Shown: positions 7,433 to 14,711 of the stretch, in pieces | Position numbering within the stretch: the first letter of the stretch is position 1 | Layout of the letters: each line of letters begins with the position of its first letter | Source: Actinomycetales bacterium | GTDB lineage: Bacteria; Actinomycetota; Actinomycetes; Actinomycetales; Dermatophilaceae | Assembly: GCA_016710645.1 (NCBI GenBank) | Contig: JADJVI010000034.1 | Coordinates: forward strand, 1-17,991 | DNA length: 17,991 nucleotides | Direction of reading: 5' to 3' | Position numbers and translations under genes: made by a program | Notes under the pieces: model-generated | The model's database searches: none | What the model saw: the letters and a program-made list of their open reading frames with translations, nothing else | Told to the model about the DNA's origin: nothing

Positions 7433-8563
7433 TCAGCGGTGACGGCCCGGTTGACGGCGCCGTGCGGTGACGACAAGCATCGAGCCAAGCAGCATCAGCA
7501 GACCCCCGAAAGCACCCAGTCGGAGCGAATCGTCTGATCCGGTCGACGGCAGAGTCGGAGCGGCCGCGGTCGCTGAGGGCGTGCTCGTTGCCGAGGGTTG
7601 CGCTGTCGGAACCACGGTCGGAGTGGGCGTGGGAGTGGGCGTCGGGCACGCGGTGGCGGCATCGGCGAGGGTCTGCACGGTCTGAGCGGTGCCATCGGCC
7701 AGTGTGGTGTAGGGCGCCACCGGAGTGTAGGTCAGAGTCCGCTTGCCGCCGCTCCACCCGCTGTCGGTGCGGGCCAGCTTGGTCTCGTCGAAGGGGGGCA
7801 GGGTGACCGTGTCGTTGTCGGCTCCGCACACCACGAGAGGAGTGGGAGCAGCCGGCGCGGTGGGCGCGCAGTGAATGATGCCCACGTAATAGGGCTGGGT
7901 GTCGTAGACGAACTGCGAGGATGTCGAGGCGGTCTCCTGGCGGATCTGCGACGTGATCTTCATCGTGCTCGCCGGGAGCAAGGTGGTGTTGCTCGCCACC
8001 AGGTAGGGCACGGTGTCCGTCGCCTTGACGGTGGCTGGCGCCCGGTAGTTGGCGTCGGTGTAGGTCAGCGGCACGGCACCGTTGTAGGTGCTCACCGCAG
8101 CCCGATCGACCGTGGTTCCATCCCCCTTGACCACGATCGTCGACGACCCCGCGACCGGGTCGGCGGCGTTGACGACGTCGGCGCCAGCGGGATTGAGGAT
8201 GAACGCGCCGTCGGCCTCTGACCAGGTGCTGGGGTCCCCGGGGAAGGACGTCGTCCCCGATGCGAGCACATTGAACGGATAGACGAGCCGAACGTCGGTG
8301 ACCACGTAAGACGACGTGCTCGTCAAGGTGATCGTGTAGGTCGTCGCGCTGTAGGACACCCCACCCACGGTCATCGCCGTCGGGTCCGTGCCGACCCACT
8401 TCTCCGTGGCAGCCCCGACCGCCAGGATGTTTTGATAGGCGCCGTCGTTGCACGTCAGCGGGGTCGTCGCGGCATGAGACGAGGTCGGGATGCCGACCAG
8501 TCCGATCGCGGCGAGTGCGAACGTGGGAGCGGCAAGGAGCAATCGTCGGGCGAACGGCATCAT
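7433..8563 (-). CDS. LPXTG cell-wall-anchored surface protein, unknown function
   Basis: A 376-residue exported protein. Residues 1-31 form a Sec signal peptide (FARRLLLAAP..., cleavage expected after SHA31). A Thr/Ser/Val-rich beta domain of about 250 residues follows, with six or fewer cysteines and no motif I recognise. Then comes a linker with five Pro-Thr repeats (about residues 307-316), followed by an Ala/Ser/Thr/Pro stretch. The C-terminus is a classic sortase signal: LPSTG at 338-342, a hydrophobic helix, and a final RRRQPGRHR. The protein should be covalently attached to peptidoglycan and face outward. The first of two adjacent ATGs (8563) was chosen; AGGA is about 11 bases upstream. 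It lies downstream of the sigma and membrane-partner genes with a 137-bp gap that has its own likely promoter. Role unknown; adhesin, surface-layer or sensor ligand are possibilities. Confidence 0.85.
   Translation of the reverse strand: MMPFARRLLLAAPTFALAAIGLVGIPTSSHAATTPLTCNDGAYQNILAVGAATEKWVGTDPTAMTVGGVSYSATTYTITLTSTSSYVVTDVRLVYPFNVLASGTTSFPGDPSTWSEADGAFILNPAGADVVNAADPVAGSSTIVVKGDGTTVDRAAVSTYNGAVPLTYTDANYRAPATVKATDTVPYLVASNTTLLPASTMKITSQIRQETASTSSQFVYDTQPYYVGIIHCAPTAPAAPTPLVVCGADNDTVTLPPFDETKLARTDSGWSGGKRTLTYTPVAPYTTLADGTAQTVQTLADAATACPTPTPTPTPTVVPTAQPSATSTPSATAAAPTLPSTGSDDSLRLGAFGGLLMLLGSMLVVTARRRQPGRHR
7616..7645 (-). repeat. Pro-Thr codon repeat in the LPXTG protein linker
   Basis: Five consecutive Pro-Thr dipeptides, encoded by alternating CCS/ACS codons. 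On the plus strand this reads as GTGGGCGTGGGAGTGGGCG-type repetition. It makes a stiff wall-spanning linker and could vary in length by slippage. Confidence 0.7.
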
Positions 8564-8602
8564 GGGTTGCTGGATCCTGTCGAGCGGTGGTGAGGGCCCT
8601 TC

Positions 8603-8646
8603 ACCCTAGAAATGTGTCGAATCGCGACATAGTCGAACATTTCGAC
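8603..8646 (-). promoter_or_regulatory. Promoter/operator candidate for the LPXTG gene: nested inverted repeats plus a -10
   Basis: GAAATGTGTCGA (8609-8620) is inverted as TCGAACATTTC (8633-8643), with one extra base in the left arm. GTCGAA-CAT-TTCGAC (8632-8646) is a perfect 15-bp dyad by itself. On the minus strand these are followed directly by TAGGGT (8608-8603), a TANNNT -10 that would give a 5'UTR of about 33 bases. The repeat would cover the spacer and -35 zone, as a repressor or activator site would. This 8564-8700 gap also holds a GGTATGCCGTCCGG 14-mer at 8681. Confidence 0.45.
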
Positions 8647-8700
8647 GGCACAGGATTCTCGCTGCTCCTCGCCCGCCTCGGGTATGCCGTCCGGCGCCCC

Positions 8701-9996
8701 TCAGCGCGCAGCAACGGCAGTCCAGGTCGCGCCGTTGTCGGTCGAACGATGCAGGGTGTCCAGGGAGCTGACCGACCAGAGTGTTGTGCCGGCCGCTGCG
8801 ATCTGGTCGCTCCCGAACTGATATGGCGAGACCGAGGTCTGAGGTGCGGGCCAGGTGGCCAGCGGCGCCATCGCGCTCCACGCGGTATCGACCGAGATGA
8901 GCAACGACTGCCGGTGCGTGTCGTAGTCGCCGACATGGGCGACCAGCCGACCGCTGGACGTCACTGTGAGACCGATGAGTTCGACACCCTTGGGCAGTGG
9001 TCCGGTCACCGGCTTGCCTGTCGTGACCACCTGACTGCCGGTAATACTGCGCATGGTGTCGCCTTGGTACATCACCAGGGTCGCCGTCCCGGACGTCACG
9101 AGGTTGCCCAGTTGCGCGCCGGTGAACCCAGCCTCGAGATAGGTGCGACCACCGTCGCTCGTGGAGTGCACGGTCGTGCGACCGGCGCTCATCGTCGGCA
9201 CCCAGATCCGGCCAGTCGGATCGATGGCCGCCAGAGCCCACACCGAGCCGCCGGGCACCGGTTCGTGCCCTCCGGACGCCGCCAGCAGATCCCAGCGCTG
9301 CCCGGTCGAGGGCCGGAACAGTTCGGGTGTCGAGGACGCGGTCAGCAGGACATCGCCTGGTTGCGGCCCGAAGCCCTGCGCCGGCGCGGTCAGCGCCGGA
9401 AGCGGGTGGGCCACCCCATCGGACCCGACGGAGAAGCCCGCGTCCGAACCGTCGATCACGACGAATCCGGTCGCGTGCGGGATGACTCGGTTGAACACTC
9501 CCGTCGTGCTGAGGATCCCCCGACCGACCATCCGACCGGATGCGTCGATGACCCGCCACGCGCTGTCGCAGCCGTCGGTCGGACACGAGGCAAAGGCCTG
9601 GAAGACCAACCCGTTCCCGGCACCCCAGATCCCGCGCAGGGTGGCCGCGGACGCGATCGCCGCATCGGCCCGCACCGAGACCGGCGCAGTGGCTGCCACT
9701 GGTCCGGTCGGCGCGGCGCGTCCTGGGGCCGCAGTCCCCGAGGTCGCCGTGGCGCTCGCCGTAGCAACGGTCTCGGCTGGGGAGGCGGGGATGAGCGCCC
9801 GGTCGGTGCGCGGCATACCGAGTGTCGCGTATGCCGTGCCGGCCGCGACCGCTGCCACCGCGGCAGCGGCGACAGTGGTGCGGCGACGGCGCCGGCGCTG
9901 GGCCGCGGCGACCACCAGGGTGTCGAATGCGACGGGGTGCACCGTGCGCTCCAGGTCGCGCCCGATGGCGCGCAGGACGTCCAGGTCGTCAGTCAT
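8701..9996 (-). CDS. Membrane partner of the ECF sigma factor, with extracytoplasmic Asp-box (BNR) domain; likely anti-sigma
   Basis: A 431-residue single-pass protein. A cytoplasmic N-terminus of about 33 residues (MTDDLDVLRAIGRDLERTV...) ends in six arginines (34-39). One Ala/Val-rich membrane helix (40-60) follows, then an Ala/Thr/Pro linker (70-110) and an outer domain of about 320 residues. That domain has two Asp-box motifs, STSDGGRTY (278-286) and STDNGATW (418-425), typical of sialidase-like beta-propeller blades, and one close Cys pair (C138, C143). The sialidase catalytic arginine/FRIP pattern is not seen, so I do not call an enzyme. The start overlaps the sigma stop by 8 bases (ATGACTGA) with GGAGG 6 bases upstream, which implies coupled translation. 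Membrane partners of this layout are typical next to SigE-family ECF factors. The anti-sigma role is inferred from position, as no zinc-binding ASD motif is visible. Confidence 0.8.
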   Translation of the reverse strand: MTDDLDVLRAIGRDLERTVHPVAFDTLVVAAAQRRRRRRTTVAAAAVAAVAAGTAYATLGMPRTDRALIPASPAETVATASATATSGTAAPGRAAPTGPVAATAPVSVRADAAIASAATLRGIWGAGNGLVFQAFASCPTDGCDSAWRVIDASGRMVGRGILSTTGVFNRVIPHATGFVVIDGSDAGFSVGSDGVAHPLPALTAPAQGFGPQPGDVLLTASSTPELFRPSTGQRWDLLAASGGHEPVPGGSVWALAAIDPTGRIWVPTMSAGRTTVHSTSDGGRTYLEAGFTGAQLGNLVTSGTATLVMYQGDTMRSITGSQVVTTGKPVTGPLPKGVELIGLTVTSSGRLVAHVGDYDTHRQSLLISVDTAWSAMAPLATWPAPQTSVSPYQFGSDQIAAAGTTLWSVSSLDTLHRSTDNGATWTAVAAR

Positions 9997-10495
9997 GAGA
10001 AGCCTCCGATTCCACGAGGGTGGACAGCAACGGCCGCAGGGCGTTACGGGCCCGGACCAGCCGTGCCTTGACCGTGCCGCTGGGCAGGTCGAGAGCGTGG
10101 GCCACCTGCTCGACCGACAGGTCGGATAGGTAGTGCAGAGCCGCCACCTGCCGCAGCGTCACCGGCAGTTGGGCCAGGGCCCCGAGCACGACGGTCTGGG
10201 TCTCGCTCAGGGCCACTTGGTCCTGGGGGAGCGCGAGCAAGCGCGGTTGGGTCCGCCGCCACAACGCCATCCGGCGCCAGCGGCTGCGGCAGTAGTTGAG
10301 CGCCACTGTCCGCAGCCACGCTTCCGGGTTGTCCAGCCGAACGAACGCCTGCGGCCGGTCAAGGGCGCGGACGAAGGCTTCCTGGAGGGCCTCCTCGGCG
10401 AGGTCGCGATTGCCGGTCATCCCGGTGAGCTGCACGACCAGGCGCCCGTAGCGCGCTTCGTAGAAGTCACGCACGGCGGTGACGTCCGCGCCCAT
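9989..10495 (-). CDS. ECF sigma factor, SigE-like family
   Basis: A 168-residue group 4 sigma factor that would direct RNA polymerase to a small regulon. Region 2 spans about 10-75 (FYEARYGRLVVQLTGMTGNRDLAEEALQEAF..., then NPEAWLRTVALNYCRSRWRR). Region 4 spans about 100-155 (LAQLPVTLRQVAALHYLSDLSVEQVAHAL..., with the HTH near 125-147 and the SGTVKARLVRAR recognition part). No region 3 and no C-terminal extension are present. I chose the ATG at 10495, with AGGGGG 7 bases upstream; the in-frame ATG at 10549 adds a Cys-rich stretch unlike the family. It overlaps the downstream membrane gene by 8 bases. A possible ECF promoter (GGCAACC, 17 bases, CGTCT) lies at 10568-10540 upstream, so it may activate itself. 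Confidence 0.92.
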   Translation of the reverse strand: MGADVTAVRDFYEARYGRLVVQLTGMTGNRDLAEEALQEAFVRALDRPQAFVRLDNPEAWLRTVALNYCRSRWRRMALWRRTQPRLLALPQDQVALSETQTVVLGALAQLPVTLRQVAALHYLSDLSVEQVAHALDLPSGTVKARLVRARNALRPLLSTLVESEASHD

Positions 10496-10539
10496 CTCGA
10501 GCCCCCTGTCTGTCGGCTGCTTGGGTGCCGACACTGTGC

Positions 10540-10568
10540 AGACGCACACGGTATGCCGTCCGGTTGCC
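10540..10568 (-). promoter_or_regulatory. Possible ECF-type autoregulatory promoter of the sigma gene
   Basis: On the minus strand GGCAACC (10568-10562) and CGTCT (10544-10540) are 17 bases apart, resembling an ECF -35 with an AAC core and a CGTC -10. It would give a 5'UTR of about 38 bases. The spacer contains the GGACGGCATACC element. One base departs from the usual GGAACC form. Confidence 0.3.
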
Positions 10569-10620
10569 TCTCGGCTGCGCGGTGATGGACCGCCGATCCG
10601 CCCTGGCGGAGCAGCAGATC

Positions 10621-10634
10621 CGAAAACGTTTACA
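10621..10634 (+). promoter_or_regulatory. cre-like LacI-family operator upstream of glgE
   Basis: CGAAAACGTTTACA matches TGWNANCGNTNWCA at every position except the first, and its core AAACGTTT is a perfect palindrome. It is an AT-rich island in very GC-rich DNA, 65 bases before the glgE start. LacI/GalR-type sugar regulators of glucan and maltose/trehalose genes bind such sites. The regulator is not in this window. Confidence 0.55.
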
Positions 10635-10685
10635 TCAGTCGCTTTCGATAGCCGGTCGGGGGGCGCGGGGAGGCGCGGAACCTAG

Positions 10686-10691
10686 TAGCGT
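10686..10691 (+). promoter_or_regulatory. -10 element TAGCGT for near-leaderless glgE
   Basis: TAGCGT (TANNNT) is 7 bases before the GTG at 10699. No ribosome site with proper spacing precedes that GTG, so the transcript probably starts at or one base before it. No clear -35. Confidence 0.4.
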
Positions 10692-10698
10692 CGGGACT

Positions 10699-12903
10699 GT
10701 GAGCGCCACCTCCGCCTCTGGTCCGCGTCCCACCCCCGCCGCTGCCCGCGGCCGAAAGAAACCCGCCCGCGGGTCGCGTGCGCAGGCCGCACCAGCGAGT
10801 GCAGCGCCGGCACCGCCTCAGGCTCCGGCCGCACCCCCACCGGCTCCGGCCGCGGCAATCCCCGCGCCAGCCCCGGGTCCGGGCAATCCCTTGCAGCCAG
10901 GGGTGATGCCGATCGGGCGGATCCCGGTCGTCAACGTCACCCCCTCCATCGACGGCGGCAACCGCCCGGCCAAGAGCGTGGTCGGCGAGGAGTTCGTCAT
11001 CACCGCCCAGGTCTTCCGGGAGGGTCATGACGCGGTCAATGCGTCGGTCGTGCTCACCGACCCCGACGGGGTCGAGCACCGCAGCGCGATGAACCCGGTC
11101 AACCCGGGCCTGTCGCTCTGGGACATCACCGTGAGCGCCGACCGGCCGGGCTGGTGGAGCTATCACGTCGAGGGCTGGTCGGACCCGTGGGCCACCTGGG
11201 TGCACGACGGCACCATCAAGGTCGAGGCCGGCATCGACAGCGAGCTCATGCTTGAAGAGGGCGCCCGGGTCATCGAGCGGGCCCTCACGGTGTTGCCGGA
11301 CGTGGCGCCCGCCGAGGCCGCCCAGACGCTGCGTGATGCGGTGACTGCCTTGCGCGACACCGACCGGCCGGCCCTGGCCCGACTGCACGCGGCCCTGGCG
11401 CCCGAGGTCGACGCCGTGTTCACGGCATACCCGTTCCGGGAGAAGGTCAGCCCGAGCCCGCGGCACCTCTGGCTCGTCGAGCGCGAACTCGCGCTCTTCG
11501 GCGCGTGGTACGAGATCTTCCCGCGCTCGGAGGGAGCCGTGCAGGACCCGGAGACCGGCGAGTGGGCCTCGGGCACCTTCCGCACCGCGATGAAGCGGCT
11601 GCCCGCGATCGCCGCGATGGGCTTCGACGTCGTCTACCTCACCCCGATCCACCCGATCGGCACGACGGCCCGTAAGGGCCGCAACAACACGCTCGTCGCA
11701 CTGCCCGGCGACCCCGGCAGCCCGTATGCCATCGGCTCGCCCGACGGTGGCCACGACGCGCTGCACCCGGACTTGGGCACCTTCGCGGACTTCGACGCCT
11801 TCGTCGCCGAGACCAAGCGCCTGGGGATGGAGGTGGCGATGGACATCGCGCTGCAGTGCTCCCCCGACCACCCCTATGTCGACATGCATCCGGAGTGGTT
11901 CACCACCCGCGCCGACGGCACCATCGCATATGCCGAGAACCCTCCGAAGAAGTACCAGGACATCTACCCGCTCAACTTCGACAACGACCCCGCCGGGTCC
12001 TATGCCGAGATGCGCCGGATGATCCAGGTGTGGATCGACCATGGCGTCGAGGTGTTCCGGGTCGACAACCCGCACACCAAGCCGGTGGAGTTCTGGCAGT
12101 GGCTCATCGCCGATGTCGCCAAGGATCACCCGGGGGTGATCTGGCTGTCGGAGGCGTTCACCAAGCCGGCGATGATGCACACCCTGGCCAAGGCCGGGTT
12201 CCAGCAGTCCTACACCTATTACGCCTGGCGCAACGAGGTCGCCGAGCTGCGGGAGTACTGCGAGGAGCTGGCCGGCGACGCGGCGGCATACATGCGTCCG
12301 TCGTTCTGGCCGACGACCCACGACATCCTCACGCCGTTCATGCAGTACGGCGGCCCGACGGCGTGGAAGCTGAGGGCGGCGCTGGCCGCGACGCTCGTGC
12401 CGACCTATGGCATCTACACCGGCTACGAGCTGATGGAGTGCGTCGCGCGGCCCGGTGTCGAGGAGCAGATCGACAACGAGAAGTATGAATACAAGAACCG
12501 GCATTGGGAGGACTACGAGCCCGGCGGACCCAAGGAAGGCCAGTCCCTCGCGCCCTATCTCACCCGGCTCAACGAGATCCGGCGCGCCCATCCCGCGCTG
12601 CGCTGGCTGCGCAACCTGCGCTTCCACCGGATCGACGACCCGGCGCTGATGTGCTTCTCCAAGTCGCGGGTACTCCCCGATGGCACGCGCGACACGATCA
12701 TCGTCGTGGCCAACCTCGACCCGCACTCCACCCGGGAGTCACAGGTGCACCTGGACATGCCGGCCCTCGGGTTGGAATGGAACGCCGGTATGCCGGTCCA
12801 CGAGCTCATCACCGACCAGCACTGGCACTGGCACGAGACCAACTACATCCGGCTCGGCGCCGACACCGAGCCCGTGCACATCATGTCCGTCGGCCGCTAC
12901 TGA
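10699..12903 (+). CDS. glgE: Alpha-1,4-glucan:maltose-1-phosphate maltosyltransferase GlgE
   Basis: A 734-residue GH13_3 enzyme that moves maltosyl units from maltose-1-phosphate to the non-reducing end of alpha-1,4-glucan, releasing phosphate. The core begins at IGRIPVVNVTPSIDGG (about 72). Family hallmarks follow: FGAWYEIFPRS, MGFDVVYLTPIHPIG, AYAENPPKKYQDIYPLNFDND, FRVDNPHTKP with nucleophile D456, WLSEAFTKP with acid/base E485, and TTHDIL with D542. Residues 1-70 are an unusual Ala/Pro/Arg-rich tail, probably disordered. The GTG at 10699 is chosen from the -10 spacing. The frame is open to 10525, and an ATG at 10906 (residue 70) would give only the conserved core, so the N-terminus is the least certain part. 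It leads the glgE-treS-mak-glgB group and is probably under the cre-like operator. Confidence 0.94.
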   Translation: MSATSASGPRPTPAAARGRKKPARGSRAQAAPASAAPAPPQAPAAPPPAPAAAIPAPAPGPGNPLQPGVMPIGRIPVVNVTPSIDGGNRPAKSVVGEEFVITAQVFREGHDAVNASVVLTDPDGVEHRSAMNPVNPGLSLWDITVSADRPGWWSYHVEGWSDPWATWVHDGTIKVEAGIDSELMLEEGARVIERALTVLPDVAPAEAAQTLRDAVTALRDTDRPALARLHAALAPEVDAVFTAYPFREKVSPSPRHLWLVERELALFGAWYEIFPRSEGAVQDPETGEWASGTFRTAMKRLPAIAAMGFDVVYLTPIHPIGTTARKGRNNTLVALPGDPGSPYAIGSPDGGHDALHPDLGTFADFDAFVAETKRLGMEVAMDIALQCSPDHPYVDMHPEWFTTRADGTIAYAENPPKKYQDIYPLNFDNDPAGSYAEMRRMIQVWIDHGVEVFRVDNPHTKPVEFWQWLIADVAKDHPGVIWLSEAFTKPAMMHTLAKAGFQQSYTYYAWRNEVAELREYCEELAGDAAAYMRPSFWPTTHDILTPFMQYGGPTAWKLRAALAATLVPTYGIYTGYELMECVARPGVEEQIDNEKYEYKNRHWEDYEPGGPKEGQSLAPYLTRLNEIRRAHPALRWLRNLRFHRIDDPALMCFSKSRVLPDGTRDTIIVVANLDPHSTRESQVHLDMPALGLEWNAGMPVHELITDQHWHWHETNYIRLGADTEPVHIMSVGRY

Positions 12904-12964
12904 GCACCCCCAACGCACGACGACCCCGATCAACCCACCTGACACCCGTTCGCGAAAGGACGAG

Positions 12965-14698
12965 ATGACCGCCCACCCCGTCGAGACCAGCTCCCACACT
13001 CCGGGAGCGGCTGTTGCCGGCCGGCCCGGGTTGCGGGAGGACCCCGACTGGTTCCGCACCGCGGTGTTCTACGAGGTGCTGGTGCGGGCCTTTGCCGACT
13101 CGACCGGGTCGGGATCGGGTGACTTCACCGGGTTGATCGGCAAGCTCGACTACCTGCAGTGGCTCGGCGTCGACTGCCTGTGGATTCCGCCGTTCTACGC
13201 CTCGCCGCTGCGCGACGGCGGCTACGACATTGCCGATTATCGCGAGGTGTTGCCGGAGTTCGGCACCATCGAGGACTTCCGGGTGCTGCTGCAGGAGGCG
13301 CACGCGCGCGGCATACGGATCATCACCGACTTCGTCATGAACCACACCAGTGACCAGCACCCGTGGTTCCAGGCCAGCCGGTCCGATCCGTCCGGCCCGT
13401 ATGGCGACTACTACGTGTGGTCAGACACCGACGCGAAGTATGCCGGCACCCGGATCATCTTCATCGACACCGAGGCCTCCAACTGGAGCTTCGACCCGGT
13501 GCGCAAGGAGTACTTCTGGCACCGATTCTTCTCCCACCAGCCCGACCTCAACTTCGAGAATCCTGCGGTCCAGGAGGAGATGTTCGAGGTCGTCCGGTTC
13601 TGGATGGACATGGGGATCGACGGGTTCCGGCTCGATGCCGTGCCCTACCTGTTCGAGGAGGAGGGTCACAGCGGCGAGAACCACCCGCGCACCCACGAGT
13701 TCCTCGCCTCGTTGCGGGCCATGGTCGACCGCGAGTACCCGGGCCGGATCCTGCTGGCCGAGGCCAATCAAATGCCCCAGGAGGTCGTCGACTACTTCGG
13801 CACCGACGAGGCGCCCGAGTGCCAGATGTGCTTCCACTTCCCGGTGATGCCGCGGATCTACTACGCGCTGCGCTCCCAGACCGCGGCCCCGATCGCCGAC
13901 GTGCTGCGCGCCACCCCGGCGATCCCCTCCGGCGGGCAGTGGGGCACCTTCCTGCGCAACCATGACGAGCTCACCTTGGAGATGGTCTCCGACGAGGAAC
14001 GCTCGGCGATGTACACCTGGTATGCCCCGGACCCGCGGATGCGCGCCAACGTCGGCATCCGCCGCCGGTTGGCTCCCCTGCTGGACAACGACCGCGCCCA
14101 GCTCGAGCTCATCCACGCCCTCGTGCTGTCGCTGCCGGGCTCGCCGTGCCTCTACTACGGCGACGAGATCGGGATGGGCGACAACATCTGGCTGCCCGAC
14201 CGCGACGCCTCGCGCACTCCCATGCAGTGGAGCCCCGACCGCAACGCCGGGTTCTCGACCGTCGACCCGGGCAAGCTCTACCTGCCGGTCGTGTCCTCTC
14301 TCGTCTTCGGCTACCAGGCCGTCAACGTCGAGGCCCAGAAGGCCGCACCGGCCTCCTTCCTGCACTGGCTGCGCGGCATCCTCGCGATCCGCAAGGCTCA
14401 TCCGGTCTTCGGCCTCGGCGATTTCCGTGACCGGTCGTCCGACAACCCCGCCGTCCTCGCCTACACCCGCCAGGCCGACGTCGCCCGTGGCGCGGACCGG
14501 CTGCTGTGCGTGGCTAACCTCTCGGCCAGCGCACAGTCGGCGACCATCGACCTGCCCGACGCGGCCGGCAAGCAGCTGACCGATCTGCTGGGCGGGGCCG
14601 CCTTCCCCGCCGTCGGGGCCGACGGTCAGGTCACCCTCACCCTCGGCGCGCGCGGCTACTACTGGCTGGCCGTCGGCGAGGCGGGCCGGACCCCATGA
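12965..14698 (+). CDS. treS: Trehalose synthase (maltose alpha-D-glucosyltransferase) TreS
   Basis: A 577-residue GH13_16 enzyme interconverting trehalose and maltose. In this pathway it supplies maltose to the kinase encoded next. The opening DPDWFRTAVFYEVLVRAFADS is typical of TreS. The four GH13 regions are present: DFVMNHTS (122-129), GFRLDAVPYL with nucleophile D224, LLAEANQMP with acid/base E266, and FLRNHDEL with D334. YYGDEIGMGDNIWLPDRD and RTPMQWSPDRNAGFS are TreS-specific late blocks. The ATG at 12965 follows AAAGGA by about 5 bases and lies 61 bases after glgE, so it is likely co-transcribed. There is no C-terminal kinase fusion here; the kinase comes as the next reading frame. It uses one ATA isoleucine codon (13313-13315), which is rare at this GC and lies inside a GGCATAC heptamer. 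Confidence 0.95.
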   Translation: MTAHPVETSSHTPGAAVAGRPGLREDPDWFRTAVFYEVLVRAFADSTGSGSGDFTGLIGKLDYLQWLGVDCLWIPPFYASPLRDGGYDIADYREVLPEFGTIEDFRVLLQEAHARGIRIITDFVMNHTSDQHPWFQASRSDPSGPYGDYYVWSDTDAKYAGTRIIFIDTEASNWSFDPVRKEYFWHRFFSHQPDLNFENPAVQEEMFEVVRFWMDMGIDGFRLDAVPYLFEEEGHSGENHPRTHEFLASLRAMVDREYPGRILLAEANQMPQEVVDYFGTDEAPECQMCFHFPVMPRIYYALRSQTAAPIADVLRATPAIPSGGQWGTFLRNHDELTLEMVSDEERSAMYTWYAPDPRMRANVGIRRRLAPLLDNDRAQLELIHALVLSLPGSPCLYYGDEIGMGDNIWLPDRDASRTPMQWSPDRNAGFSTVDPGKLYLPVVSSLVFGYQAVNVEAQKAAPASFLHWLRGILAIRKAHPVFGLGDFRDRSSDNPAVLAYTRQADVARGADRLLCVANLSASAQSATIDLPDAAGKQLTDLLGGAAFPAVGADGQVTLTLGARGYYWLAVGEAGRTP

Positions 14699-14711
14699 GC
14701 GCAGGTGCCGC

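Noticed and set aside
7616..7645. CRISPR-like or non-coding tandem repeat
   Set aside because: It is simply Pro-Thr codon repetition in the wall linker of the LPXTG protein; there are no spacers and the frame is open.
5550..8453. A 967-codon open frame on the minus strand opposite glgX
   Set aside because: It is antisense to a clear GlgX. Its Arg/Val/His-rich, motif-free composition is the usual mirror frame of GC-rich coding DNA, and it runs out of phase through the LPXTG gene.
8633..8645. Possible SOS (LexA) box TCGAA-CAT-TTCGA
   Set aside because: The actinobacterial LexA box is TCGAAC-N4-GTTCGA; here the spacing is shorter and the inner C/G pair is not kept. No DNA-repair gene is nearby.
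10630..12726. A 698-codon open frame on the minus strand opposite glgE
   Set aside because: Mirror frame of a well-recognised GlgE; no domain, start signal or composition of a real protein.
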